Of a stretch of DNA of 64,000 nucleotides, positions 7,826 through 16,843 are shown piece after piece (positions within the stretch are counted from its first letter, which is position 1; each line of letters starts with the position of its first letter). Source of the stretch: Bacillus sp. DNRA2. Its GTDB lineage: Bacteria > Bacillota > Bacilli > Bacillales > Cytobacillaceae. Both the position numbers and the translations under genes were made by a program. The stretch is from NCBI RefSeq assembly GCF_012843265.1, contig NZ_JABAIT010000008.1:1-64000 (forward strand). The letters are read 5' to 3'. The notes below the pieces were generated by a model that was not told the DNA's origin, did no database searches, and was given only the letters and a program-made list of their open reading frames with translations.

Positions 7826-9805
7826 ATGAGCAAATGGAAGTTTGAGAAGGTACTAGAGCCGTTGAAAATTGGATCAATGGAAGTTAGGAACAGATTTGTG
7901 ATGCCGCCAATGGTTACAAATTATGCAGTTTCAGATGGTTCGGTCTCTGACAGAATCATTGATTATCATGAAGCTAGAGCAAGAGGTGGAGTGGGCTTAA
8001 TTATTGTCGAAGCAATTTATGTTCATCAAACAGGGAAAGGGTTTTCCAATGAATTAGGTATTGACCGAGATGAACTGATACCTGGTTTAAGAAAACTGGT
8101 GAATGCTGTTCACCACCATGGGGCAAAAATTGCCTGTCAACTCTATCATGCTGGTCGACAGACATCATCTGACGTTACAGGCATGAAGCTAGTAGCTCCA
8201 TCACCAATACCTTGTCCCGTGAAGCAGGAAATTCCTAAGCAACTCTCAACCTTGGAAATTAAAGGTTTGATAGAGGAATTTCGCCATGCGGCACGTCGTG
8301 CAAAACAAGCCGGCTTTGATGCCGTGGAAATCCATGGAGCACATGGATATTTATTAAATCAATTCCTGTCAGCTAATAGCAATAAGCGTCAAGATGAGTA
8401 TGGCGGGTCATTTGAAAATAGAATGCGCTTCCCGCTTGAAGTGGTAAATAGTGTTCGTGAAGAAGTAGGATTGGATTTTCCAATCATTTATCGATTAAGT
8501 GCGGAAGAATATGTTGAAGGTGGACTCACAATTGACGATACGACGTGGTTTGCTCAACAATTAGTCGAAGCTGGCGTGAATGCAATTCATGTTTCCGGGG
8601 GTGTTTATGCATCAGCAGCAATGATTATTCAACCTGCTGCCTTAACACAAGGACTTTACATAGAAAATGCTGCAGCAATTAAGCATGCGATAGATGATGC
8701 GGTACCTATCATTGTGGTGGGTAGAATCAAAAATCCTGAAATGGCAGAAGCTATTATTCGTGGCGGACAAGCCGATTTTGTGGCCATGGGACGTGCGTTG
8801 TTAGCAGACCCTAACCTCCCTAATAAAGTGAGAGAGGGTCGCCTTGCGGAGATTCGAAATTGCCTCGGCTGTAATCAGGGCTGTATAGATCGGTTATTTG
8901 AAGATGAGGATATTGCCTGTATGATTAATCCATTAACGGGTTATGAAGGGGAATATGATTTATCTGCACCTGTGGAGAAGAAGAAAGTGTTAATCATTGG
9001 TTCGGGTCCAGCTGGATTAGAAGCAACAAGAATTGCCGCAATGCGCGGTCATGAGACGATATTATTTGAAAAAGAAGACCAATTGGGTGGACAATTACGG
9101 ATCGCAGCTAAGCCACCATTGAAGTCAGAATTACACGATTTGCTGCATTATTTAACAAGACAGGTCGAAACCTCCAATGCTGAAATAGTAAAAGGGTGGA
9201 AGGCGGACATCAGTGCTATCCGTGAATTACAGCCCGATGTAGTGATACTTGCCACAGGTTCTGAGCCGGTGATTCCAAATATACCAGGTATTTTCCAAAG
9301 AAATGTGGTTACTGGAAACGATGTATTGAATGATACTGTATCTGTCGGCAATAAAGTAGTCGTGCTAGGAGGCGGAATGGTCGGTTGTGAAACAGCCGAA
9401 TATCTCGCTGAGCGTGGCAAGAGTGTGACCATTATTGAAGTGATGGATGAAATCGCCACAGATGTAGGCTCCTTAACACGTGCCTTAATGTTGAATCGAA
9501 TTGCAGAAAAGAACATTTCTGTGTTGACGAACTGCCATGTACATGAGATTATCGATGACCGGATTAGTGTTACTAAAGACGATGGTCATGGATTCTTAAC
9601 AGGTATTGATACGATAGTGGTTGCGGTTGGTTCAAGATCAGTCAATGAAATGGCTGGAGTCATTAAGCGGGAGGGTATTCCGGTTTATACTATTGGAGAT
9701 GCAACCAAACCTAGAAAAATACTTGATGCCATTCATGAAGGCTTTAAATTGGCTTATAATATTGGGACGATTCCGACCTCTCAACGTAAATTGGTTACGA
9801 GTTAA
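7826..9805 (+). CDS. NADH:flavin oxidoreductase (old yellow enzyme) with Fe-S and FAD domains, 2,4-dienoyl-CoA reductase-like
   Basis: Reduces activated C=C bonds (enoates, dienoyl-CoA or similar) using NAD(P)H. It is built like FadH and trimethylamine dehydrogenase. Residues 1-340 form an FMN TIM barrel of the OYE family. A 4Fe-4S site follows with Cys346, 349, 353 and 365 (CxxCxxxCx11C). The C-terminal half has two Rossmann motifs, GSGPAG near 393 and GGGMVG near 515, for FAD and NAD(P)H. The start ATG at 7826 is preferred over the GTG one codon earlier because AGGAGG lies 8 nt away. It is monocistronic. The true substrate is unknown; a PerR-like box upstream would suit an oxidative-stress role. 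Confidence 0.9.
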   Translation: MSKWKFEKVLEPLKIGSMEVRNRFVMPPMVTNYAVSDGSVSDRIIDYHEARARGGVGLIIVEAIYVHQTGKGFSNELGIDRDELIPGLRKLVNAVHHHGAKIACQLYHAGRQTSSDVTGMKLVAPSPIPCPVKQEIPKQLSTLEIKGLIEEFRHAARRAKQAGFDAVEIHGAHGYLLNQFLSANSNKRQDEYGGSFENRMRFPLEVVNSVREEVGLDFPIIYRLSAEEYVEGGLTIDDTTWFAQQLVEAGVNAIHVSGGVYASAAMIIQPAALTQGLYIENAAAIKHAIDDAVPIIVVGRIKNPEMAEAIIRGGQADFVAMGRALLADPNLPNKVREGRLAEIRNCLGCNQGCIDRLFEDEDIACMINPLTGYEGEYDLSAPVEKKKVLIIGSGPAGLEATRIAAMRGHETILFEKEDQLGGQLRIAAKPPLKSELHDLLHYLTRQVETSNAEIVKGWKADISAIRELQPDVVILATGSEPVIPNIPGIFQRNVVTGNDVLNDTVSVGNKVVVLGGGMVGCETAEYLAERGKSVTIIEVMDEIATDVGSLTRALMLNRIAEKNISVLTNCHVHEIIDDRISVTKDDGHGFLTGIDTIVVAVGSRSVNEMAGVIKREGIPVYTIGDATKPRKILDAIHEGFKLAYNIGTIPTSQRKLVTS

Positions 9806-9836
9806 TCGATAATAATAACTAAATCTTATTCTGAAA

Positions 9837-9862
9837 GAAGGCAGGAAACTGCCTTCTTTTTT
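9837..9862 (+). terminator. Rho-independent terminator
   Basis: GAAGGCAG-GAAA-CTGCCTTC followed by a T-run; a GNRA-like tetraloop. Confidence 0.92.
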
Positions 9863-9945
9863 CTGGTTATTTCTACGTTAGAAAGTTATAATAAAATAAT
9901 TATTAACGATAAATACCATTTATCACCAAGTGAGGGAGGGTTACG

Positions 9946-10827
9946 GTGAAAGGGGAAGCTAGATTAATTATTGCCATGCTCATTTTTGGAAGCATTGGTT
10001 TGTTTGTGAAAAACATTCAGTTTGCATCCAGTGAAATTGCGTTATTTCGTGGTATTATCGGTAGTGTATTTTTACTTGGTGCGAGTTTAGTCGTAAAACA
10101 AAAAATCTCATGGACAAACATAAAAAGAAACCTTTTATTATTGATTCTGTCAGGTGCTGCCATTGGCTTTAATTGGATTTTTTTATTTGAAGCCTATCGG
10201 TATACATCGATTGCCAATGCGACTGTCAGCTATTATTTTGCACCTATCTTTGTGATGCTTCTTTCGCCCCTTGTGCTTAAAGAGAAGCTAACAATGATCA
10301 AGGTAGGCAGTATTTTTATCGCCATGCTCGGTTTATTTTTAATCGTCCAAAACGGCAGTATTACTAATAGCTCCGATCAACAACTTGTCGGAATATTTTA
10401 TGGTCTTATCGCTGCAAGCTTGTATGCAAGTGTGATTTTAATAAATAAATTCATCAAAGGCCTGTCAGGTTTTGAGACAACTTTAATTCAATTGGCAGCA
10501 GCTTCACTTGTGTTACTGCCATATGTTCTTATTAAGGAAGACATTAATCTAGTAAGCCTGGATGTACAATCACTTTTATTCATTGTGATTTTAGGAATTA
10601 TTCATACTGGTTTTGCCTATTTTCTATATTTTGGTGCTATTCACGCCTTGAAAGGTCAAACCATAGCAGTCTTGAGTTATATCGATCCTATTTTTGCGGT
10701 GATGATATCAGCTTTATTTTTACAAGAAAACATGAGCCTTATCCAAATTTTTGGAGGTATTCTTATTTTAGGCGCAACCTTTATGAGTGAAAAAATCGGA
10801 AATCAACAGCCTGTGGAGGTAGACTAA
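9946..10827 (+). CDS. EamA-family (DMT superfamily) exporter
   Basis: A 293-residue integral membrane protein with about ten predicted helices arranged as two EamA repeats (residues about 5-135 and 150-280). Members export amino acids and other metabolites; the substrate here is unknown. The GTG start is chosen because GAGGGAGGG lies just upstream. It is probably co-transcribed with the next gene, whose ATG is two bases after this stop, suggesting that the transported compound and a 2-hydroxy/2-keto acid are linked, though that is inference. Confidence 0.88.
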   Translation: MKGEARLIIAMLIFGSIGLFVKNIQFASSEIALFRGIIGSVFLLGASLVVKQKISWTNIKRNLLLLILSGAAIGFNWIFLFEAYRYTSIANATVSYYFAPIFVMLLSPLVLKEKLTMIKVGSIFIAMLGLFLIVQNGSITNSSDQQLVGIFYGLIAASLYASVILINKFIKGLSGFETTLIQLAAASLVLLPYVLIKEDINLVSLDVQSLLFIVILGIIHTGFAYFLYFGAIHALKGQTIAVLSYIDPIFAVMISALFLQENMSLIQIFGGILILGATFMSEKIGNQQPVEVD

Positions 10828-10828
10828 A

Positions 10829-11761
10829 ATGGAGATTCATAACATTTTGATTGTTAGTCCTATGCATCAAGAGCTACGAGCCATTATCGAAAAAGAACAG
10901 CTTCCAAATCAATTTCGATATTCCTCAGATGCAGAGTTGAATAATGGAGATTTAGCTTGGGCGGATGCTTTGGTGACATTTAATCTAAACGCAAATCTAG
11001 ATTATTCACATCTAAAATGGGTTCATTCACTAGGGGCTGGTGTGGATCGCTTTTTATACCAGAAAAGCTGGAACGATTCAGTTTTATTAACAAGAACGAT
11101 TTGTTCATTTGGGCAACGTATAGCCGAATATTGTTTAAGCTATATTTTAAAGGATATTCAATTCCATGAGGATTTTCAAAAACATCAAGAAAATCGTAAA
11201 TGGGAACAGAAAACCCCTGGGTTATTGCAAGACCAAAGCGTATTGGTATTTGGAACAGGCGAAATTGGCCAAACAGTCGCAAGAATTCTTTCCAGTCTTG
11301 GCGTAAAAGTGTTTGGGGCGTCTTTAAGTGGAAAGCAAAAGAGTTTCTTTCACGAAGTATTTTCTAGTGATGATGTTTTTTCAAGAGTTGGCGGGATGAA
11401 TTTTATCATCAATACCATGCCATTAACCGAAAAAACAGCACATTATTTTGATTCTCAATTTTTCAGTCATCTTACTGGTGCTGGTTTCATCAATGTTGGC
11501 CGCGGGGCTTCGTTGGATGAAATGGCATTACTACAAGCAATCGAGGAACATCGTGTCAAATTTGCGGTTCTAGATGTTTTATCACAGGAGCCTCTTCCAA
11601 TCGATAGCCCATTATGGGGACATCCGAACGTATATATTACACCACATATTTCCGCGTTGACCACTCCTGTTGAGGGTGCAGCTTGTTTTATCGAAACACT
11701 GAAAAAAATAGAAATGGATCAGCACCTCAAAAATATTGTCGATATTCATAAGGGATATTAG
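10829..11761 (+). CDS. D-isomer-specific 2-hydroxyacid dehydrogenase
   Basis: Likely interconverts a 2-keto acid and a D-2-hydroxy acid with NAD(P)H in the cytoplasm. The 310-residue length fits the family. The NAD Rossmann motif GTGEIG lies near residues 138-143. The catalytic arrangement Arg (in NVGRGA), Glu (in SQEPLP) and His (in TPHISA) is visible in order. Its ribosome site overlaps the end of the EamA gene, so the two form an operon. It resembles the YoaD/GhrA-type branch rather than SerA, having no ACT domain. The substrate is not determinable. Confidence 0.88.
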   Translation: MEIHNILIVSPMHQELRAIIEKEQLPNQFRYSSDAELNNGDLAWADALVTFNLNANLDYSHLKWVHSLGAGVDRFLYQKSWNDSVLLTRTICSFGQRIAEYCLSYILKDIQFHEDFQKHQENRKWEQKTPGLLQDQSVLVFGTGEIGQTVARILSSLGVKVFGASLSGKQKSFFHEVFSSDDVFSRVGGMNFIINTMPLTEKTAHYFDSQFFSHLTGAGFINVGRGASLDEMALLQAIEEHRVKFAVLDVLSQEPLPIDSPLWGHPNVYITPHISALTTPVEGAACFIETLKKIEMDQHLKNIVDIHKGY

Positions 11762-11823
11762 CTTCATTTTTCATGTATTTACCAGATTTGTGCAGTATGA
11801 TGTGTTTAGCCTAAACCTCTTGA

Positions 11824-11867
11824 GGAGAATGGCTGATTGGGAATAGGCCACCAATCAGTCATTCTCC
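11824..11867 (+). terminator. Long hairpin, probable terminator
   Basis: A 17-bp stem (GGAGAATGGCTGATTGG with its complement, one wobble) and a 10-nt loop. The T-run is delayed (TTAATACTTTTTC). Confidence 0.65.
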
Positions 11868-11894
11868 TTAATACTTTTTCTGGAGTATTTAATC

Positions 11895-12086
11895 TTATAT
11901 CCCATGTTCTTCACAATATTTGTCAACGATTTTTTCAATTTCATCAAGCTCAGGAAATTTACCGTTAAATGTAAACTTCAACTCATCGATAAAGTCACCT
12001 TGATGATAGACATGTATCGCGCCGTTTTGAGCTATTACGCTATATTCAGGCTCGAACCGATAATCATTTCGTTCTATTGCTCCCAT
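11895..12086 (-). CDS. YbxH-like (DUF5370) small protein
   Basis: A 63-residue soluble protein starting MGAIERNDYRFEPEY. It resembles B. subtilis YbxH as I remember it: a short N-terminal strand, a central NGAIHVY strand and a C-terminal acidic helix ending CEEHGI. The function is unknown. The start is placed at the internal ATG (12086) because GTAGGAGTG precedes it; the longer frame up to 12128 has no ribosome site. It converges on the EamA/dehydrogenase operon. Confidence 0.7.
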   Translation of the reverse strand: MGAIERNDYRFEPEYSVIAQNGAIHVYHQGDFIDELKFTFNGKFPELDEIEKIVDKYCEEHGI

Positions 12087-12281
12087 TTCAACACTCCTAC
12101 TTTTTTTACTTATTATTCCACCTTTCAATCATGCTCAATCTGAATTTGTTTTTAAAAGTAAAATAATGATACAGCTAGGAGAATTTTTGTATTAAGATAA
12201 AAGATATTCATTCATTGTATGAAACGATCGATTATTTTAGCGATATATATAAAGCATCGTACCAGCGGAAGGGGATTTAAG

Positions 12282-12782
12282 ATGGTACAAGTCAAAACAG
12301 TTGTGATAGATGGGGAGCCCATCCATTTCTTTAATAGTGCAATTTACATATTCGAATCTAGTAACAGTTACTCGATTGAATTAACAATGGTGGTCAGTGA
12401 AATTGTAGTCGCAAAGTATAACCAGATTGAAAATCTGTTTCTGGAAATTGAACTGACGGACGGAAGACTGTTCAATTTTTTAATGCATCAGCAAGGGGAT
12501 TCAGGAGGCTTACCGAAATTGAATTTATTCTGTGAAGTGGGGAATATTGAAGAATATTACGATTTTCAGATAATCCATGAGAGCGATCCAAACTTTCCAG
12601 ATATTGAAGCCGGATTAACAATCGAGGAAATTCGAAAACATGAAATGCCAAATGTAAAGGTAAATCTTAAATTAACTTTACCAATTGATCAGGCAGAATG
12701 GCTATCCAAACAAAAGAAAAAGGATTTGGAGCATTTAATCAGAGAAACGATTTATGAATATTGGGATAAACAACAAGATTAG
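12282..12782 (+). CDS. Conserved hypothetical protein, 166 residues
   Basis: I do not recognise this protein. It has no signal peptide or membrane helix. The N-terminal part (1-100) alternates short beta-strand-like segments; the C-terminus (about 115-166) is a charged region ending in two amphipathic helices with many Lys and Glu. The start is placed at the ATG at 12282, which has AAGGGGAT upstream, rather than the ATG at 12219, which has none. It is free-standing with its own terminator. Confidence 0.65.
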   Translation: MVQVKTVVIDGEPIHFFNSAIYIFESSNSYSIELTMVVSEIVVAKYNQIENLFLEIELTDGRLFNFLMHQQGDSGGLPKLNLFCEVGNIEEYYDFQIIHESDPNFPDIEAGLTIEEIRKHEMPNVKVNLKLTLPIDQAEWLSKQKKKDLEHLIRETIYEYWDKQQD

Positions 12783-12791
12783 GATCAAAAA

Positions 12792-12826
12792 ACAGAGAAT
12801 TCTTTTAAGGATTTTCTGTTTTTTTA
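12792..12826 (+). terminator. Rho-independent terminator
   Basis: ACAGAGAAT pairs with ATTTTCTGT (one wobble), followed by seven T. Confidence 0.8.
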
Positions 12827-13019
12827 TTATGGGGGGATTAAAATTCATATCGATTTGTAAGAATGATGATATAGAGTATCGCATAGACATAATAGAAGGA
12901 AATTTCAGTGATTTTAATAAAAGTATGAGACATTTCTTAATTTTTAAAGTAAAATAAATAAAGGTTTATGTAATCACTATTAATACAATGAGTACAGGGA
13001 TAATTTCAGGAGGTAAACT

Positions 13020-13913
13020 TTGTTAACCAATCATTTAGATTTTAGATTAGAACCAAAATTGAAAGAGCTTTATGAAGAACATAAAAGAAGGGCTGCAAAA
13101 ATAGATTGGGGCTATCATGAGTTCCTTCCATGGGACAAGGCTCAAGACTTTAGAAGAGTTCCGTGGGATCCAAGCCAAGTAACCCTTCCGCAAGGACTGG
13201 TTACGGCTGTTGAAACCGCCCTTTTAACTGAAGTAAATTTACCTTGGTTCACTTCCCACCTTGATCAAACCTTTAAAGGATCACTTTCGGTTATTAAGGA
13301 TTTTGTTCATACATGGACAGCGGAAGAAGACCAACACTCCAATTTATTGGAAACGTATTTACTCATAACAAGAAATGCAGATCCAATGCGGATTCGCCAA
13401 TTGCAAAAACAAACAATCGAGGGTGGCTGGGAACCAAGTTTTCATACACCATTTGAGACGATGGTTTACACATCGCTGCAAGAGTTAGCCACCATGGTGT
13501 TTTATAATAATGTGGCGAAGGTTGCAGGTCAGCATGATCCTGAATTAGCAACGCTTTTACGTCGATTAGCGAAGGATGAGATATTACACTATGCGTTTTA
13601 TCGCGATGTGATTAAATTTCATCTCGAGCTTGAGCCTAATTATTGCTACTATTTAGGATATGTTATTAAGAATTTCCAAATGCCTGGAACGGTCATGCCG
13701 GATTTTGAAGACCGCATGTCCATTATTGCTAAAGAAGTAAATTATGGACCATTAGAATATTTTGATCAGGTGTTAGATGTTATCGTCGATTATTGGGAGC
13801 TAGAAAAGCTTAGACCAATTGCACCAGAGGCCGAAGAAGCAAGGTTGGATATCTTAAAATATCACGCTAGGCTCAAAAAAGTCAGAAATCGTTTCTATTC
13901 ATCGAAGCGATAA
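13020..13913 (+). CDS. Acyl-ACP desaturase (ferritin-like di-iron)
   Basis: Predicted to insert a double bond in acyl carrier-protein-linked (or similar) fatty acyl chains using O2 and a di-iron centre. Two iron-binding helices are visible: EEDQH at residues 102-106 and DEILH at 186-190, the EExxH/DExxH pair of the FA_desaturase_2 family (plant stearoyl-ACP desaturase, mycobacterial DesA). The protein is 297 residues and soluble. The start is TTG, chosen because AGGAGGT lies 5 nt upstream. It is monocistronic. Unlike the membrane phospholipid desaturase Des typical of Bacillus, this soluble class is less usual in the group. The substrate and electron donor are unknown. Confidence 0.88.
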   Translation: MLTNHLDFRLEPKLKELYEEHKRRAAKIDWGYHEFLPWDKAQDFRRVPWDPSQVTLPQGLVTAVETALLTEVNLPWFTSHLDQTFKGSLSVIKDFVHTWTAEEDQHSNLLETYLLITRNADPMRIRQLQKQTIEGGWEPSFHTPFETMVYTSLQELATMVFYNNVAKVAGQHDPELATLLRRLAKDEILHYAFYRDVIKFHLELEPNYCYYLGYVIKNFQMPGTVMPDFEDRMSIIAKEVNYGPLEYFDQVLDVIVDYWELEKLRPIAPEAEEARLDILKYHARLKKVRNRFYSSKR

Positions 13914-13927
13914 TTGAACATTAAATT

Positions 13928-13957
13928 AAGAGTGGTACTAGGTGCTGCTCTTTTTTT
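13928..13957 (+). terminator. Probable terminator
   Basis: AAGAGTGGTAC pairs with GTGCTGCTCTT (three wobbles), running into seven T. Confidence 0.7.
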
Positions 13958-14041
13958 GTTTTACATAATATGATTATGTAAACCGTTGTGCTGGTAAAGT
14001 GAGTTGAGGCTTGAGTGTATACTCAAGCCTCGTATAATTTA

Positions 14042-15088
14042 TCAAATCATGTCAGAAAGAACGTAATGGTATAAAAGCTTGGCTGTGTTTTCAATCGAGT
14101 CCCGATGTGTTCTTTCAAACGCGTGTGAAGCATCAATTCCTGGACCAATTAGACCGTGGATGATATCGTGACCAGATCGAATTGCCGCTGATGCATCGGA
14201 ACCATAGTAAGGGTAGATATCGAGCTTATAGGAAATGTTGTTATCCACGGCAAGTTGAATAAGTCGCTTTCTTAATCCGTAGTGGTAAGGGCCGCTTGCA
14301 TCTTTCACGCAGATGGATACTGTAAACTCATCAGTCGCTTGTCCGTCACCAATAGCCCCCATGTCGACAGCAAGATATTCGACGGTTTCAGGGGTTATGT
14401 TTGAATTTCCCCCATATCCGATTTCCTCATTATTTGAGATGAGAAAATGGGTGGTGTAAGGTAATACAATATTATTAGTTTTTACCTCTCTAATTAACAT
14501 TAGGAGAATCGCGACACTGGCTTTATCATCGAGATGGCGTGACTTAATAAAACCGGTTGGCGTAATCTGAGCCCGCGGATCAAAGGATACAAAATCGCCT
14601 ACCTCGATGCCAAGAGCTCTTACGTCCTCAGCATTATGCACTTTATCATCAAGACGGACTTCCATGTTTTCTTGATTTCGCTCCACTTTATCTGCATCTT
14701 TATATACATGCACTGAGGTTTGATGCATTAAAATTGTACCTGTGTACTTTTTACCTCCAATTGTTTCGATTTGACAATATTCACCTTCGATGGAGTTATA
14801 TTTAAATCCACCGATTAAATCTAGTTTTAAACGACCACTCGGTTTGATTTCTTTGACGATAGCGCCGAGTGTATCGACGTGAGCTGTTAAGAATCGATGG
14901 TGGTTTTCATCAGTTCCTTTAAGCGTGGCAATCAAACCACCTTTGTGATTTCGTCTAGTTACAATATTATATTGCGATAGGAAGGTTTCTACAAAGGAAA
15001 TGACCTCATATGTATTTCCAGAAGGACTTGGGATATCAACTAATTTCTTGATTAGTTCTAGTGTTTTATCAGGGCATGGATAACTCAA
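14042..15088 (-). CDS. M42-family metallo-aminopeptidase
   Basis: A cytoplasmic dinuclear-metal aminopeptidase of the M42 (FrvX/YsdC/glutamyl aminopeptidase) group. It trims N-terminal residues from peptides and usually assembles as a large tetrahedral complex. Metal ligands and catalytic residues are visible: TAHVD (His70, Asp72), HLDDK, NNEEIGYGG, an Asp in AVDMGA and His in THRDS. The length of 348 residues is normal. The start is TTG with AAAGGAG 8 nt upstream. It is divergent from the D-serine dehydratase gene. Substrate preference is not readable. Confidence 0.92.
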   Translation of the reverse strand: MSYPCPDKTLELIKKLVDIPSPSGNTYEVISFVETFLSQYNIVTRRNHKGGLIATLKGTDENHHRFLTAHVDTLGAIVKEIKPSGRLKLDLIGGFKYNSIEGEYCQIETIGGKKYTGTILMHQTSVHVYKDADKVERNQENMEVRLDDKVHNAEDVRALGIEVGDFVSFDPRAQITPTGFIKSRHLDDKASVAILLMLIREVKTNNIVLPYTTHFLISNNEEIGYGGNSNITPETVEYLAVDMGAIGDGQATDEFTVSICVKDASGPYHYGLRKRLIQLAVDNNISYKLDIYPYYGSDASAAIRSGHDIIHGLIGPGIDASHAFERTHRDSIENTAKLLYHYVLSDMI

Positions 15089-15182
15089 TATAATGCTCCT
15101 TTCATGGGAATATGTATTAATAATTTCATGTTAACACTTTAGGTGGGATAAACCAAAATAGTAGAGAATGAGGGGAGTTCAT

Positions 15183-16499
15183 ATGCACAAAAATCTTCTT
15201 ATCCAGTATCCACTTATGAAAGAGATCGCAAATGAAAATGAAGTGGTTTGGTTAAATACTAATGTGCAGTCCAATTATGTAAATCAGGTTACAGTTGCTG
15301 ACATTGAAGAAGCAAGAAAACGTTTAGAGCGGTTTGCACCGTATTTCCGAAAGGTATTTCCGGAAACTACCGCAAATGGTGGTTTAATCGAATCTGAATT
15401 AATAGAAATCCCATTGATGAAAGAAGCATTACAAAAATACAGCGAGAATGAATTATTAGGGACATTACTATTAAAATGTGATAGTCATTTGCCAATTTCA
15501 GGATCGATTAAGGCGCGTGGTGGGATTTATGAAGTGCTGACCATTGCCGAAGCTATCGCTGTAACAGCTGGTATGCTTTCATGGAAGGACGATTACTCAA
15601 TCCTTGCGGAAGAAAAATTTCATCAGCTTTTTTCAAATTACACGATTGCAGTTGGATCAACTGGTAATTTAGGTTTAAGTATAGGGATTATGAGCTCTAA
15701 GCTCGGTTTTAAAGTCGATGTCCATATGTCTAGTGATGCAAAACAATGGAAAAAAGATTTGCTAAGAAATACGGGAGCAACGGTGATTGAATATAGTGGT
15801 CATTATGAAATAGCAGTATCCGAAGGAAGAAAACAAGCTGAACAAAACCCAAATTGTTATTTTATCGATGATGAAAATTCGAAAACTCTCTTCCTAGGGT
15901 ATGCGGTGGCAGCCACGCGGGTAGCAGAACAATTAAATCAAAACAATATCATTGTGAACAACGAGCATCCATTATTTGTGTATTTACCATGTGGAGTTGG
16001 AGGTGGCCCAGGAGGTATCACTTTTGGTCTAAAGCAAATTTACGGAGAGCAGGTTCATTGCTTTTTTGTAGAACCAGTTGCTGCTCCGTGTATGCTTTTA
16101 GGTGTTATGACCGGACTGGGTAATAAGATTAGTATACAAGATATTGGTTTAAGCGGAATCACAGCAGCTGATGGATTGGCAGTCAGTCGTCCGTCTAAAC
16201 TTGTATGTAAAAATGTTGGTCCCCTCCTAGATGGAATCGCATCGGTTCATGATTATCGTTTATATCAATATCTCGCTGAGTTAGCTAATAATGAAGGGCT
16301 TCAAATCGAGCCTTCGGCAGCAGCTGGATTCCATGGGTATATCACGATTCAAAATGATCAAAACTATCGAATGAAAATATCACAAACTACCCTCCAAAAT
16401 GGAACTCATATCGTCTGGGCAACTGGCGGGAGCATGGTTCCGCAACAAGAGATGGAGCAATTTCGAAAAATGGGAGAAAAAAATATAAGATTGACATGA
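15183..16499 (+). CDS. dsdA: D-serine dehydratase (D-serine ammonia-lyase)
   Basis: A PLP enzyme that converts D-serine to pyruvate and ammonia, giving detoxification and a carbon source. The PLP lysine is Lys110 in SGSIKARGG. The phosphate-binding glycine loop is GVGGGPGG. The C-terminal WATGGSMVP motif is typical of DsdA. The length of 438 residues fits. The start is placed at the ATG at 15183, preceded by GAGGGGAG, rather than 15168, which has no spaced ribosome site. No dsdC/dsdX neighbour is present, so the gene is unlinked from the enteric-type dsd operon. Confidence 0.95.
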   Translation: MHKNLLIQYPLMKEIANENEVVWLNTNVQSNYVNQVTVADIEEARKRLERFAPYFRKVFPETTANGGLIESELIEIPLMKEALQKYSENELLGTLLLKCDSHLPISGSIKARGGIYEVLTIAEAIAVTAGMLSWKDDYSILAEEKFHQLFSNYTIAVGSTGNLGLSIGIMSSKLGFKVDVHMSSDAKQWKKDLLRNTGATVIEYSGHYEIAVSEGRKQAEQNPNCYFIDDENSKTLFLGYAVAATRVAEQLNQNNIIVNNEHPLFVYLPCGVGGGPGGITFGLKQIYGEQVHCFFVEPVAAPCMLLGVMTGLGNKISIQDIGLSGITAADGLAVSRPSKLVCKNVGPLLDGIASVHDYRLYQYLAELANNEGLQIEPSAAAGFHGYITIQNDQNYRMKISQTTLQNGTHIVWATGGSMVPQQEMEQFRKMGEKNIRLT

Positions 16500-16540
16500 A
16501 GTTTAAGTAAGGGTGATTCAATTACGAAAGAATTTGTTAT

Positions 16541-16830
16541 CTACGAAAAAGTAGCGCCAATCATCCGGATTGGAGCTACATTCTCAGTATGCACTACGCA
16601 AAAGTAGCACCAATCACCCTCATTGGAGCTACATTTTCAGTATGTACTACGCAAAAGTAGCACCAATCACCCTCATTGGAGCTACATTTTCAGTATGTAC
16701 TACGCAAAAATAGCACCAATCACCCTCATTGGAGCTACATTTTCAGTCTGCACTACGCAAAAGTAGCGCCAATCACCCTCATTGGAGCTACATTTTCACT
16801 ATGTACTACGCAAAAGTAGCACCAATGAGC
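16541..16830 (+). repeat. Tandem array of a 53-bp hairpin-forming repeat (5 full units plus partial)
   Basis: Units begin at 16541, 16594, 16647, 16700, 16753 and 16806, an exact 53-bp period. Each carries GTAGC-A/G-CCAAT, a 7-nt loop (usually CACCCTC) and ATTGGAGCTAC, so each unit can fold into an 11-bp hairpin with one mismatch. Hairpins are joined by ATTTTCAGTATGTACTACGCA-like linkers. The last unit diverges after CCAAT. The array lies between converging dsdA and the MFS gene and may also stop transcription. The same unit recurs at 58779. Confidence 0.93.
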
Positions 16831-16843
16831 CTATCCAGGTATT

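Noticed and set aside
12754-12957. A 67-residue frame after the 12282-12782 gene
   Set aside because: It overlaps the end of that gene and crosses its terminator; there is no ribosome site of its own.
16541-16830. Possible CRISPR array
   Set aside because: The whole 53-bp unit is nearly identical from copy to copy, with no unique spacers and no cas genes nearby, so it is a simple tandem hairpin repeat.
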